Origin: Hysterangium stoloniferum
Taxonomy: Eukaryota; Basidiomycota; Agaricomycetes; Hysterangiales; Hysterangiaceae
Direction of reading: 5' to 3'
Length of the DNA stretch: 64,000 bases
Assembly (NCBI GenBank): GCA_015178975.1
Contig: WHVD01000020.1
Location: 124,001-188,000, forward strand
The translations under genes and the position numbers were made by a program. This document shows, one piece after another, positions 23,998-35,781 of the stretch. The notes beneath the pieces were generated by a model. The model had not been told where the DNA came from, ran no database searches, and saw only the letters and a program-made list of their open reading frames with translations. Every line of letters begins with the position of its first letter. The first letter of the stretch is position 1.

Positions 23998-24148
23998 TAC
24001 ATCCAAATGGTTTTGTTGCCAAGATTCACAGAGCAAAGAAGTGGTCTAAAAATATTCATGATCACATGACTTTACTTCCACAACCTAAAACCTAAACCTT
24101 AAACCCAAAAGTCACATTATTTGTTCATGTTCAAGTATATATACAAGG
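23998..24148 (+). mobile_element. Tc1/mariner end fragment
   Basis: TA then CATCCAAATGGTTTTGTTGC (24000-24019) is the terminal repeat of the Tc1 element seen whole at 36.1-37.9 kb, and the next ~130 bp are its subterminal region (reverse complement of 37801-37945). The rest is cut off by an LTR fragment at 24149. A related but different inward-facing terminus (GGCAACAAAACCATTCAGAT) lies at 23816-23836. Confidence 0.7.
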
Positions 24149-24329
24149 ATGATGTGTGCGGGTCCCGGCAGGTATTCCGGTGACTGGTTCATAAGACAAT
24201 GAAGGTCGGCATGGACAGGATCGACATCCGGGTCCTGGCAGGTATTCCACTTGACTGAAAACGATGTAACTAGAGTGCAGGTGCATATAGGTTGGTGCCC
24301 AGAGTCTGGCGGGAGTTCTGGTTGTAACA
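24149..24329 (-). repeat. LTR family 3 fragment
   Basis: Matches the end of the family-3 LTR at 35424-35606 (GGTCCCGGCAGGTATTC, CATATAGGTTGGTGCCCAGAG) and ends TAACA. The other end is missing where it abuts Tc1 sequence. Confidence 0.75.
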
Positions 24330-24333
24330 GTAC

Positions 24334-25069
24334 TGTTAAGAACTGAAAACTGACTAATGTCGGTAGGCCGATGGGGACCGATCGGAAGGACTTGGCTTCA
24401 GCTTATGTGCTGCACCCTCACAATTATCCGTGGGGTGTCCTTGAATTTTGGATGGGTGAAGACTAGTCATATTGAGTACCTCTCGGCAAACTACCAACCG
24501 AAGGATAAGTTGAGTGTCCGGCCAAGGGGTCAGAAACCGAAAGTGGGTGAGCACATGCGAAGGTGGATAGCAGAGTACTTAGTATGAGGCTTCTAGAGGT
24601 GTAGGAGGGTATTATGAGTTGATATTCTGATTGCCTAGTAACTACAACTATAGCAGGTTCATATACAAATATTCAGTGTCTAGAAAATACTAACTAGGAG
24701 AAGAGTGGGAAACAGTATTGACAAATAAGCTTGACTAGGAATGGGAAGGTTACGATTAGTTTGGAGGCCGTGAGATAACTGAGAGCGGAATTACAAGAAA
24801 AGGAAATAGTCTGAGGGTTACAAGTATATATAGACATATGTGAAACATAGAGTAGAACAGATCATCATAATAAAAAGGGACGTATCAGAGTTTAACCAGA
24901 TAGTACGAGTATATTTTGACGGGGGTGTAAACAGAGTTTGATCACCGCGAAGGCATACGTCAGCATTGGGAAACCGACAGTTTCTGATGTGAGGACTTGA
25001 ACGATGACTTGAATTGTCAATAGGTGGTGATAACCTCGGGGACCGTCGGGTTGTGACACAGTCATAACA
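24334..25069 (-). repeat. solo LTR, family 2 (736 bp) with TSD AGTAC
   Basis: Reads TGTTAAGAACTG...GTCATAACA on the + strand, flanked by AGTAC at 24329-24333 and 25070-25074. It is the same family as the LTR of Gypsy element 4 (59573-60294) and the insertion at 47060-47783. The shared GCTTCAGCTTATGTGCTG block is at ~24393. Confidence 0.93.
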
Positions 25070-25074
25070 AGTAC

Positions 25075-25553
25075 CCTCCTGTTATGTATTTCTAAGTTTT
25101 TTCCAATTTTTAAACAATTTCCCCTAACAAATTGTGAAAACAAATATTCAAATGTAATTATATTGCGACGATAAAATTTTACAATATTTGTTTGATTTAT
25201 CTTGAATTTATACAATTTATTTTGTATTTTTATCTAATAAATTAAGCAAGTTATTGAATTTCTACTTTTAATTCTTTTTTGATTAATATGTCGGCGACTC
25301 AGCACTTATTCACAACATGCGAGTAATCATGTGATATTCACATGACATTTCAAATGCCGATGCCGACAAAACGCAATGTGAAATAATTGTGTATAATCAA
25401 GGTAATATATATATTTATATTATTATAATAAAATATTATATTTATAAATAAATATAATAATTATAATAATATAAAGCCGGCCACCTGTGTTTATTATACG
25501 GTGCACGGGAAACTCCTCACAACAGGTGACAGCCATCACAACAAGTGACAGTT
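25075..25553. other. very AT-rich spacer
   Basis: Long A/T runs, including an almost pure AT segment at 25,400-25,475. No gene or terminal repeat recognised. Confidence 0.5.
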
Positions 25554-25722
25554 GTCACAAGGGCGCACGACGGTCACAGAGGCGCGGGATGGTCACAGAG
25601 GTGTGGGATGGTCACAGAGGCGCACGATGGTAACAGAGGCGCGTGACTGTCACAAAGGCACGCGACAGTCACACAGGCGCGTGACTGTCACAATGTGTGA
25701 CAGTCACAAGACGCGAAGGGTG
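25554..25722. repeat. 19-bp minisatellite, about 8-9 units
   Basis: The units follow GTCACAGAGGCGCGGGATG with substitutions, in register every 19 bp from 25554; the last two are shortened. Unlike its AT-rich surroundings it is CpG-rich. The GTGAC/GTCAC pairs make short inverted repeats between units. Because 19 is not a multiple of three, the ORF through it is a by-product. Confidence 0.85.
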
Positions 25723-26179
25723 TCATGTGCGCACACAGGTGTGAGAGCATTATATAATCATATATGCTACTACAGCAAAAACCGGAAATTCCCTGGAATA
25801 TTTCAGTGGCTTCCAAAGGAATAGTAGATAGTAGATACTAATAATAGATAGAATATTGTAGAATATTCTATAAGATTCCAGTAAGTTCTATTATGCCAAG
25901 AATATTCTATAGTGTCTTAGAAGTAGTTAGAACCTTCCACAATCCTCTAGAAAATTCTAGAAAATTCTAAATGACATCATTCCTTCCAGAATGACATCAT
26001 TCAATCTTCTAGAATCTTCTAAATGTCTCACACCAAAATGTATATAAGGAGCTCAGCTCCAGCCTTGAAAATAAATCAATCTTTACTACATTTTATCAGC
26101 CACATCAGTGTGCCACTGCAGCAAGCAGTTTATTCCACCCCTAGTTGGGCTGTTAGATAAATATATACAAACACTTAGT

Positions 26180-27592
26180 CACCTCTAGTTGAGCTGCTGA
26201 CCTAAGTTAACTCAGGATTCCTTTGTCACCTCTTGTTGAGCTTCTAACAATAATCCTACCAATCAGGATTGTCAGTCACCTCTTGTTGAGTAATTTGACT
26301 ATAATCCTACAATCAGGATTCCCTGCCACCTCTTGTTGAGCTTCTGGTATTATATTAAGTTCCCGAACACACGCTCCACGGATAGTCCCGCGGAGGTTTC
26401 CGGTAACTATTCCGAACACACACTTGCTTCCGGGAAATAGTCCCACGGAGTCCCCGGGCAATAGGTCCCGGGAAAGTTCCGGGGATTATTAGTACAAGGA
26501 ACAGGGCGATATCAGAATAATTACCAGAAAGTCTGGTGATACGACTGAGATGGACTTGGCTTCAGCTTATAGGCTGCGCCCTCGTACACTCATTCGGGTG
26601 TCCATATTTCGAGCTGACATAATGCATACAGGAAGGTATAGATTCTGGAGTTCCCGTGGGAGTTCCGGGAATCGAGTGTGCAGACAGACAAGAGGACTAG
26701 AGACTGTTCAAGGATCAAACTTGTTCGGGGGAAAACTAGTTCGAGATTGAAACTGGATTCTAAGTACATGAATATAGCGGACTTATATAGACTGTGAAAT
26801 GTAATAATACCAAATCCGGTATTAATGAGAGGCAGAACTATTAAACATAAAATGAAACAAGTAAATACTAAACTGGGAATAGGGACGGAATGGAACGGGA
26901 GCGGAGAACGAATCATGACAGATCATTTAACCATAACTGGAGCGGGGCTCAGTTAGAGGGGTTCCGGAAGTCCGGTCGGAGTCCGGTGACTTGGTGCACA
27001 AGATAGTGTCGGGTATAGACAGGCTTGATGTGCAGGAGGTCCGGTGGAGTCCGGTGGGTTTTCCAATGACTGGTGTGTGAGATGCAGAGACAGATAACAG
27101 GAGTGGGGTTCTATGCTCTGTTAGAGGGGTTCCAGGAGTCCGGTCGGAGTCCGGTGACTGGTACATAAGACACAGAGTGTCGGGTGTATGTAGGGTGGAG
27201 TCCGGAGTCCGGGGAGTCCGAGGACTGGTGTATGAGACATAGAGGGTTAGGTGCAGACAGGTGGGGTGCGTACAGAGAGTCAGGCATAAACAAGTTGACA
27301 TGCAGGCTCCCGTGGGAACTCCGGTTGTTACTATACAATATAGAGGGTCGGGAGCATGTAGGACGGGGTCCGGGGGCCCGGAGGCCGGCGGGTTTTCCGG
27401 TTCCTGACATATTAATCCTTTATACTATAGTCATCTCTTAATTGAGTGTTGATTATTAGTTTTCTTTACATTGTTATTTGTAATCTAAAACTTCAGTCAC
27501 CTCTTGTTGAGTAATTTGACTGTTAAATACATTGCAAATAATCCCTCTACATTGTTATTTGTAGTTTAAGACTTCAGTCACCTCTTGTTGAG
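26180..27592. repeat. 47-50-bp repeat array split by an LTR
   Basis: The core CACCTCTTGTTGAG recurs at 26180 (one change), 26227, 26277 and 26327, then after the LTR insertion at 27498 and 27579, with diverged units near 26130 and 27431. The upstream segment has a promoter-like TGTATATAAGGAG at ~26039, so this may be the regulatory end of an older element that I cannot name. Confidence 0.65.
26353..27409 (-). repeat. solo LTR, family 3 variant (1057 bp) with TSD TATTA
   Basis: Starts TATTAAGTTCCCG (first dinucleotide changed from TG) and ends GTTCCTGACA. It is flanked by TATTA at 26348-26352 and 27410-27414. The block GGCTTCAGCTTATAGGCTGC lies at ~26558. The right half has internal tandem duplications built on AGTCCGGTCGGAGTCCGGTG at about 26965, 27040 and 27138, which explain its extra length. 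Confidence 0.85.
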
Positions 27593-28280
27593 TAATTTGA
27601 CTGTTTATTGCATTACAAATAATCCCTGTTCTATTGTTCATTCATTGTGAATCAGTAAAGCATATTCACATAAACAAATACTGAGAATATCCTTGCAAGA
27701 TCCTAAGACTACATTAAGATCCTGATAAGTTAATATCACAGTAGACCTTGTAGGTTAGTGTAAATAAAGCATATATTATCCAAATAGTGTTTTATTCTAT
27801 ATCTAATCTTTTGACCTGTTTATAAATATTTTTACTGTTTGATAAATAGTATAAAATATATATAAACTAGCTAGTATTGAAGTTAAATCTAGCTTTGGAA
27901 TCAGTAAATTCTTATTCTTATTTTAATAGTTGTTGTCACAGAAAAAGAACAAGCTTGCACAAGCAGCTCTCAAAACCTTCTTTGCGAAGTAGGGTGCATA
28001 TATTCAAGTAAACTCTTGACTTCAGGGGTTCTAAGTCTATTTAGGCTGCCACTGATTAATATCAAATACTTAAATTATTTTACCTTGCAGTGAATTGAGT
28101 ATTTGCACATTTTGATAGAGCATTGGACTCCTTTTTTGGAAAATAGTATTAAAGTAAGGCTAATACATCACACCTCCCTTTATGCCGAAGTCCCAAAGAG
28201 GCTCTAGAACTTGATAAAGTTTGTTAGTTACACACATGTGTCAAAAATCATGTCAGTTACACTTATGTGTCAAAGAGTCA
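27593..28280. other. AT-rich spacer with a segment repeated at 35608-35766
   Basis: No gene seen. About 27989-28175 recurs at 35608-35766 (GGTGCATATATTCAAG... through ACATCACACCTC), so these copies bracket Gypsy element 2. The 35.6-kb copy lacks ~30 bp between two ATTG repeats. Confidence 0.6.
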
Positions 28281-28383
28281 TGTGATCTGGAAGGTAAGGT
28301 TCAGACGTGATGAGCCTATATAAAAAAAATCGAAAAAATGAATTTTCTTCTTCTTTATTACCCCCATCATCACCTTCTCAAGA

Positions 28384-29351
28384 CATGGGTCCAGAACCAA
28401 CACCTCGCAGGCCAATGCCAACTGCCAGGTCCTCCACGGGCTCCCAATATCGGGTGCGGGGGGGTGCCACTCACCGCTGCCCAAATCTTGGTGCAGTGGG
28501 AGGAACAACGTCAACAATGAGAGGAGGTGGCATGGGAGGCCAAGGAGGCCAAAGAGCAGCTGGACAGAGAATACCAGGTGGCACTGGTCATGGAAAAAGA
28601 GGCTGAGGAGCAAAGGAAGAAGGATGAGGAGGAGGCTGCATGGGTAGCCGTGGAACAAGCCAAAGCAGCCACAGTGAGAGCTGCGGTTGCTGCAGAAAAG
28701 GTATGTCCCAATGTTCCACAATGTCAACTTGACTGACTTTGCATTTTTAGTGCAAAGTGGCAGAGGTTGAGTCTGAGTCTGAGGGGGAGTTGGAGAGCCC
28801 CCAAAAGGTAAGTCTTGGATCCGTGGGTATTCTGGGAAACTAACCACTTCAACAGAAAGCAAAGAAAATGGCTCCAGTCTGCCTTTCAGTGAGGAATGAC
28901 CTGTGGTGTTCTGGTTGTAATGACCGGAACACTGAGTGCAATCGGAAGTCTGGGCAGGGACTGGGCTGCTGGCAATGTGTGCACCTCAAAGCGAGGTGCT
29001 CACTTGTTCACGAGCCTCATGGGGTCCATGGCATGGGATGTGAGTGGGTCAGATGGGCTGGGGGGCTTGGAGGAGGTTCTGGGACAGATAGCTGAGGGCA
29101 TAGAGGCCCAGAATGATTTGCTTGAGGGGGAAAACCAGTTACACATGATCATGGCCAAAGATCTCTGGAAGCTCTGTGGGGAATTCTGGGAGTTCCTAGT
29201 GGAGTATGGTAGTTATGTCTATGTTGAACTGCAAGTTGGGAGCTCTGAGGAGCCTGGCTCAGATGAGGATGGGGTTCCTGCAGAGATAGCAGAGCTCCCT
29301 GAGGAGATGGCTGAGGTTGGGCAGAAGCATAGCCCCATGAATGTAGATTGA
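28384..29351 (+). pseudogene. antisense ORF of Gypsy element 2: coiled coil plus Zn2Cys6-like cluster
   Basis: Lies on the strand opposite to gag-pol, between integrase and the missing 3' LTR. It contains an Ala/Glu/Lys-rich helical stretch (EAKEQLDREYQVALVMEKEA) at ~28530-28700 and short introns with GTATGT/GTAAGT donors. The cysteine set CSGCNDRNTEC...CWQCVHLKARC at ~28905-29010 has spacing C-X2-C-X6-C-X9-C-X2-C-X6-C, that of fungal Zn2Cys6 binuclear clusters. A second helical segment and an acidic tail ending HSPMNVD follow. It corresponds to the ORF in element 4 (60468-62014). Fossil copy. Confidence 0.6.
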
Positions 29352-29519
29352 AAAAATAATAAAAGTTAATTTTTTTTTTTTTTGAGCATGATAAGATGAA
29401 AATGGGAAACATAAAAATGAAACATAAAAGAGTCTGTAGGGAGTTCTGCTAGGACTTAACAGAAACCTGTAAAAGAAAAGAGAGACATAGGGTGACAGGG
29501 AAAAATGAAAATGAATCCA

Positions 29520-31110
29520 TCATATTACGGGGTCTGTGGAGTGCAGTCAGAGAGAGGATAATGGTCCAGGTTTGAGCGGGTAAGCTGTGTGAAAGTCAGT
29601 AACAATTTCCATGGTATTACTGAATTCCATCGCCAAAATCCATGAATTCTCTTCATCGGTGCCCTCGTAACCTGCCCACTTGACCAAGTAAAGCAGTTTA
29701 CAAGTGCGTCAATGCTTATCAATTTTCAAATCTAAAATTTGTGAGATTTCAAACTCAGGTTCTCTGTCAATAATGACCGGAGGAGGTGGAGATTGCATGC
29801 GATCTGGGATAGTGTTAGCAGTACAAGGTTCTAACATTGAAACATGAAATACCAGGTGTACTGTGTGCATGCTATCCAGAAGCTGTAGGGTCCATGAGAC
29901 TGAACCTACTTGTGCTATTATTTCAAACGGACCTAAATATTTTTCAGCAAGCTTCTTTGATGGACGGGTAGTCCAAAAGAATTGAGCTTTGACAAAAACA
30001 CAATCACCAATTTTGAAGTTGGGTGGCAGAAGCCGGTTTTTGTCTGCTGAACACTGATATTGCTCTTGGGTGGATGTTATTGCAGTCCGGAGTTCCTTGT
30101 AAAGCTTGTGGAGGTCCATGACAAACTCTTGAGCACGGGCAGAGGTGAGATTTCTTTCTGGGTGTACTGTAATATTTGGATTGTACCCTTTATTTGCAAA
30201 GAATGGGGAAATGCCAGTAGTGGCTGAAGGTACATTGTTGTAAGCAAATTCTGCGAGTGGTAACAAGGATTTCCAATTGTCCTGTTAATAATTGCAATAT
30301 ACACGGAGATATTGTTCCAATGTCTGGTTGACACATTCGGTTTGTCTGTCGGCTTCTGGGTGATATCCAGATGTGAAATGCAATTCGATGTCCAAGGATT
30401 TCCCAAGGGATCTAAAGAAGTGAGATATGAACTCTGATCCTCGATCAGAAGTAATGTGGGACGGAACTCTGTGCTTGGAAAATATGTGGATAATAAAAAG
30501 CTCCGCTAACTACATGGACATGATGGTGTCATGTGTGGGAATGAATATACCTTGTTTTGAGAATCTGTCAACAACGACTAGAATGGTGGAAAAGCCTTCA
30601 GAGTCCAGTAGGTGTTCGATGAAATCCATATAGATAGAATTCCACAGGTGTTCCGGTACCTGGGAGTTGTTTCAAAAGGCCGTATGGTTTGTGTCGCTGT
30701 GATTTAGAGCATGGACAAGTAATGCAAGATTTACAATAGTGCTTAACGAATCCTTGGAGTCCAGGCCAAGTATATTCTCTTCTTATTATTGATAGAGTCT
30801 TTTTGAACCTGAAATGTCCCAAGAGTGGATGATCATGTTTGTACTGGAGAATCCTGAGGTGGAGGCTGGTGGAGTCTGGTACATAGATATGATTGTCAAG
30901 TCTAATGAAACCATGCTGATCAAGAGACCACCAGGGTTGACTGGGATCCATGGGATTGTCAAGGTGAGCTTTAGTGATCGGGTCTAGCGGAATTGCCGAT
31001 AGAATATCTTGATGTAACTTCTCAATATCCATAATGATAATTCCACAGACAATGGGATTGATGAGGAAAGTTGCATGGACTGATGTGGTAAGTTGCTGGT
31101 TCATTTGAGG
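29520..31110 (-). pseudogene. integrase and chromodomain region of Gypsy element 2
   Basis: The H-H-C-C finger (HDHPLLGHFRFKKT...CKSCITC) is near 30690-30830. The core and C-terminal domain contain LAEFAYNNVPSATTGISPFFAN at ~30190-30260 and EKYLGPFEIIAQVG. A chromodomain-like end (LLYLVKW, WILAMEF) lies at ~29610-29710. Fossil. Confidence 0.8.
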
Positions 31111-32480
31111 TTGTGCGGGTTTACCATGGCATAGTCATTGCTCCCCTCTTTAGGGTAGATGTCCCATTGGCTAGTTAAAGTGTCGGGTTTGCTGCTGAGA
31201 TGGCCAGGTTGAAAGCGGATAATCATATTGAAGGCTGATAGATATTCAGACCAGCGGGCCTGCTGATGGGTCACAATTTTCATGGTTGAAAAGTATTCCA
31301 GGTTTTTATGATCTGTTACAATGTCAATTGGAGTTCCTGAGCCTTTCAAATAGTTGCCACACTTTGAAAGCTGAAAGAATTGCCAGGAGTTCCTTATCAT
31401 GAACATTGTAATTTAGCTCTGCTCCAGTGAAAGTCTGGGACAGAAAGGCCACAGGGTGGACTTCTCTGTTGGAGTCCTGGATTGACAGAATGGCTCCAAG
31501 TGCATAGTCCGAGGCATCCATTTCAACAATGAGCAGGAAGTCCGGTTTCCAATGCGACACAATTGGAGCTGAGGAAAAAGAATCTTTTAAAAGATTGAAA
31601 GCTTTTTGACACTTATCATTGAAATTCCACGGAATGCCCTTGTGAGTAAGATGAGTAAGGGGACTGTGATTTTGGAATATCTGCAGATAAACCGTCAGTA
31701 AAAATTGGCAAAGCTGAGGAAAGCTTGTATGTCTTTCACCTTTCTCAGTTCCAGCCAATCTTTGATGACTTGTACTTTAGTTTCATCCATTCAGAGTCCA
31801 TCAGGTCCCATAAGGAAACCTAGATACTCCACAGAGTCCATGTCAAAGTGCATTTTTTACCATTTGCAAATAAACCATGTTTTCTCAGTCTCCAGAGAAC
31901 TTCACGGACTTGTTTGTCATGTTCCAGGGGGTCCTCAGAGTAGATAAGAATGTTGTCCAAGTAAACAATAACGCATACATCGAGCATGTCGGAGAAAAGG
32001 TCATTAATAAAACACTGAAAAACAGACAGAGCATTGGTGTGTCCAAAGGGCATCACCAACCACTCAAAGGCCCCACAACGGGTTCTGAAAGTGGTTTTCC
32101 ACTCGTCGCCCGCAGAGATCCAGACCAAATGGTAGGCATGTTTGAGGTCTATTTTCGTGTAAATCCGGGTATTCTGTGGAGCATCAAGCAGGTCAGAAAT
32201 GAGTGGAAGTGGATACTTATCCTTTTTTGTAACAGCATTGAGTCCTCTGAAATCAACACAAAGTCTAAGAGATCCATCCTTTTTCCGGACAAACAGAACA
32301 GGTGCTCCAAAAGGAGATTTTGAGGGTCTGATAAAACCTATGAAAAAATGTTCATCTAGGAAATCATGAATTGCAGAAGGTTCCGTGGAGGAAAGCAGGT
32401 AAATATGTCCAAGGGGTGGCTGGGCACCATCTTTTGAGGTTGATTTTTAGGTCATAATCTCTGTGGAGTGGAAGCCGGTC
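31110..32480 (-). pseudogene. reverse transcriptase / RNase H region of Gypsy element 2
   Basis: The RT signature VYLDNILIYSED is near 31930-31970, with [23 protein letters not shown] upstream. RNase H residues include MDASDYALGAILSI and the GHLSSKPDTLTSQWD end. Fossil. Confidence 0.8.
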
Positions 32481-34754
32481 AGCTTTTCGCTTACTAAAAA
32501 CATCCATGAATGTCATGATATTTCTCCGGGACACCTTCTAGATCAGCAGTTTGCTCAGATGTGGATACTGGAATTGAAAAATGACCAGTTGCTTCATCAA
32601 TTTTCAAATTGATAGTGAACGCCTGGGATCCATCCATTTTTGTAGCCCTAATAAATGCTGCAGCATTAATGAGAGAAATATATGGAGGTGCCATGGGGTC
32701 TGGGGAAGCCATGGGTGCCATAGGGATCATAGGGGCTACTGAAACTGGAGGTGCTGGGAAGGCCGTGGGTGCCAAAATGGCTAGAGGTGACGAGATGGCT
32801 ATGGGGATCACAGGAGCTACTGAAGCTGCAGGTGCTGTGGAGGCCGTGTCACACACAGTTAACTCATGCGCCATGGGTGTCTGGAAAATTATACTGTTGG
32901 CTACCCAGTCAATCAACGGAGTTATGTCCTAGGACAACTGAGCAACTTGAATCTAACTGGGTCACATAGAAAGTGACCAATTGAGATGTTCCACAGGGGA
33001 ACTTGATGGATAAATCATAAGCTTGGGTGATAACCAAATTGCTTGTGCCATCGAAGAGCTGGAGTCTGACCAGATTGATCGGATAAGTTGGCAACTGTTA
33101 AGTGCCGTGTCGGGAACTTATTCCGGAACTATCGGGAAGTCACCGGGAAGTCGGAAACTCGTGGATAGGGTCAGGACGTCGGCTTCAGCTTATGTGCTGC
33201 ACCTCTACGCAAACGCTCAGTGTCCTTAATTTCGGAAGTGAACTTAACGACGGAAGATATGGATATTCAGAGTTCCGAAGAGTTCCGAATATCGAGCGTA
33301 CAGAAAGACGGGAGGAGGAATAAGAAACTAAGTCGATATCAGATCTAAAGTAAAGTACAAATTCGCGGAAACTAATATAAGTCTACTCGTTATTGTACTA
33401 CAAACTGAGACCATATTAAGACGGAAACGGAAGTGTTCTTAAAACGGAAATACAATAAGACATATTAGGGAGACAATATTCCAAGACGGGAATACAACAA
33501 CAAACGAGTGAATACTTGTCAACGGACAAATTACCAAATGCGGAACAAACGAAGAACGCGGATGATACGGTAACTATGATGTTCCGTAGTCGGAGGTCAA
33601 AGTCGGAAGTCAGGGATCGGAAGTCGGGAATGGGAGACTGGAAGTCGGATATTGAAACATCCGGGAACGGGTCGTAACAGCAACAGATTACTTGCGTGAA
33701 TTTTGTATCTAAAAAACAGTGGGTTGAACCGGAATCTATAAGTGCTGAGAAAACAAATTTCGGGATCATATTAGACATAAGTTTAATAAAAAATGAGTCA
33801 GAGTACAAAAGAGCGGATGCATTGAGATGAGTAGATTGTTGTTGTTTTTATTGGCCATGGACTTGACCTTGTCTGTGGAAGTCTCACAGGCAACTTCTGC
33901 GTGACATTCCCAATAGTGTGCATCCACATTTTGAGCCTTGAGGTGCATATGGGACAGTGTTGGCTTGCCATCTTCTCCTTTAGAGACTTCATCCTTGAGG
34001 TGGGAGGGCAGACCAGCATAGAATTAGTGGCAGAGAGCGGGATCGCCCCACTGACATGTGTGGCGAGATTATTGAATTGGACAATGTAATCCATGATGCA
34101 CTGGTTGTCCTTCATATGAAGATTGGTGAGACTATTCTTGGCTTCTCTGGTAGGGTCATACAGGCCGAAGTTGGTTTCTAGCTCCTCAACAAATGCATCC
34201 CAATCTTCAAGCCAGAGTGGCTCATCCTCAGAAAGTCCACTAAAGGCCAGTTTGAACCATTTCAATGTGGATCCCGAGAGGTATGACAGTGCATAGTTGA
34301 CTTTTCGGGAGTCCATGGAAAATGCGGTGGATCAATTATGGAGATTGAAGTGACATTGCATGAGGAAGGTGGAAGGTTTGTTGGGGTTGGAACCTGTGAA
34401 GGGTTCTGGAGTGTTGACTTTTGACCATGGAGGTTCTTGTTCTCTCTTCTTTCATTCATCAAGCAGGTACATCATAAATTTATCTATAGTGGCTGCTAAA
34501 AATTCAGAAGTAGGATCCCCCATGTGCGGTTGATCTGAAGCTGGGTTTTGTTTGACACCCTTGCCCTTGTCAGGGGCCATGGACTCGTCCTCATGGTCGG
34601 ACGTATCCAGGATTTCCGGGATTTCTTCAATGTGGGCTTTGTCCATGGCATCTGACTGGTTTGTGAGTGCCTGACTAGTGTACAAAGCAAGCGGGGAATG
34701 CGGAGTAATGCGTATAGGTGCTTTTCTTTTTGGTGGCATGTTGACAATCTGCAA
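32480..34754 (-). pseudogene. gag and protease region of Gypsy element 2
   Basis: The gag start MQIVNMPPKRKAPIRITPHSP is near 34754. The capsid-type segment VNYALSYLSGSTLKWF...WDAFVEELETNFG is at ~34140-34310. The protease motif SALIDSGSTHCFLDTKF is at ~33690-33760, split from its downstream half (SSCSVVLGHNSVDW at ~32905-32945) by the solo LTR at 33096-33679. Fossil. Confidence 0.8.
33096..33679 (-). repeat. solo LTR, family 1, copy B (584 bp) with TSD GCAAC
   Basis: Reads TGTTAAGTGCC...GGTCGTAACA on the + strand. Perfect GCAAC flanks at 33091-33095 and 33680-33684. Inserted in the protease region of element 2. It is the longest of the four copies, partly through near-repeats of GGAAGTCGG at ~33600-33650. 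Confidence 0.95.
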
Positions 34755-34772
34755 GTCTTAGTCAGAAAATAC

Positions 34773-35606
34773 TGTTAAGTGGTGCATACACGGAGGGTTC
34801 CGGGGAAAGCCAGTAGGACTTGGCTTCAGCTTATAGGCTGCACCCTCACGAGATCGTGTTGTCCAATTTCAGACGGGCTGACAGGGAACCCGGGGAGTCC
34901 AGGGAGACAGACGATAGGTCGGGAGTTGGTGGGACTGATGGTGGGAAAGCCACGGAGGTCAAGAGGTGAAGAGTCAGAGGTCGAGTGACAATAAAGTCAG
35001 AGGTCAAGCAGTAGGAGAGTCGGAGCCCATGGGCTCCGATGAGAGTGAAGCAGATTTCTCAGAAAGGAGTTTATAGCAGGAAATCTAATCTGATTTTCTG
35101 ACTGGATTGTATGTACAACATTAGCTAGTTTATATAGACTGCTGAGTGTATGCATTACCAAATCCAGTAATAATGAAATCTAAACTAGCAAACATAAAAT
35201 GAGAGAAGTAAACACCAGATTTGGTGTTAGGAACGGAATGGAGCGGAGCAGAGTCCAAAATGTGACAGGTCATTAGACTGTAAACAGGAATGGGGCGGGA
35301 GTGGAGTCCGAATCGTGACAGGTCATATGTCCATAATGGGAATGGGGCTCAGTTAGACAGCTGACGGGTATTCCAAGTGAGGTCCAGTGACTGATACATG
35401 GGAGAGGGTCAGAGATAGACAGGAGATGATGTGTGCAGGTCCCGGTGGGTATTCTGGTGACTGGTTCATAAGACAACGAAGGTCGGTGTGGACAGGATTG
35501 ACGTCTGGGTCCCAGCAGGTATTCCAGTTGACTGAAAATGACGTAACTAGAGTGGAGGTGCATATAGGTTGGTGCCCAGAGTCCGGCAGAAGTTCCAGTC
35601 ATAACA
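34773..35606 (-). repeat. 5' LTR of Gypsy element 2 (LTR family 3, 834 bp)
   Basis: Reads TGTTAAGTGGTGC...GTCATAACA on the + strand and lies ~20 bp outside the gag start. The sense strand has CAGCCTATAAGCTGAAGCC about 45 bp from the LTR 3' edge, a plausible TATA-type core. The outer 5 bp (AGTTG) have no partner because the 3' LTR is lost. Confidence 0.85.
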
Positions 35607-35607
35607 A

Positions 35608-35766
35608 GTTGGGTACATATATTCAAGTAAACTCTTGACTTCAGGGGTTCTAAGTCTATTCAGGCTGCCACTGATTAATATCAAATACTTAAATTATTTT
35701 ACCTTGCAGTGAATTGGACTCCTTTTTCAGAAGATAGTATTAAAATAAGGCTAATACATCACACCT
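35608..35766. repeat. copy of the 27989-28175 segment
   Basis: Same sequence as the spacer left of element 2 (ATATATTCAAGTAAACTC... to ACATCACACCTC), with a ~30-bp internal deletion. See the left copy. Confidence 0.75.
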
Positions 35767-35781
35767 CTCAACCAACCAACA

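Larger units (their letters stand above)
21321..24148. repeat. segmental duplication, copy at locus I
   Basis: This 2.8-kb block matches 37796-41065 in inverted orientation. It runs from the 5' coding end of the RRM-like gene, across HNH copy I and its upstream flank, into a Tc1/mariner end. Locus I is the likely source because the RRM-like gene is complete here and only its 5' tip is present at locus II. The right edge abuts an LTR fragment at 24149. Confidence 0.85.
28280..35606 (-). mobile_element. Gypsy element 2: chromodomain Ty3/Gypsy retrotransposon fossil with 5' LTR
   Basis: Reads right to left: 5' LTR (34773-35606), gag, protease, RT, RNase H, integrase, chromodomain, then an opposite-strand ORF. 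No 3' LTR is recognisable at the left end. It is broken with many breaks (about ten or more), plus one LTR inserted in the protease region. Intermediate age: CpG sites are partly lost compared with element 4. It is the same lineage as elements 3 and 4 by its integrase/chromodomain sequence. Confidence 0.9.

Noticed and set aside
23816-24020. MITE bounded by GGCAACAAAACC at 23816 and GGTTTTGTTGCC at 24020
   Set aside because: The orientation of the ends relative to the complete Tc1 at 36.1-37.9 kb shows these are outer ends of two different elements facing each other, not one short element.
25552-25824. 90-codon ORF through the minisatellite
   Set aside because: It is a product of the 19-bp repeat lacking stops; no homology or start context.
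26180-27592. Regularly spaced repeats resembling a CRISPR array
   Set aside because: Eukaryotic context, short 14-bp core, similar 'spacers', no cas genes; it is a tandem repeat split by an LTR.
30427-33323. Plus-strand ORFs within Gypsy element 2, including a Gly/Ala-rich one at 32609-32932
   Set aside because: Reverse frames of gag-pol remnants; only the ORF next to the 3' end (28384-29351) has conserved features in a second element.
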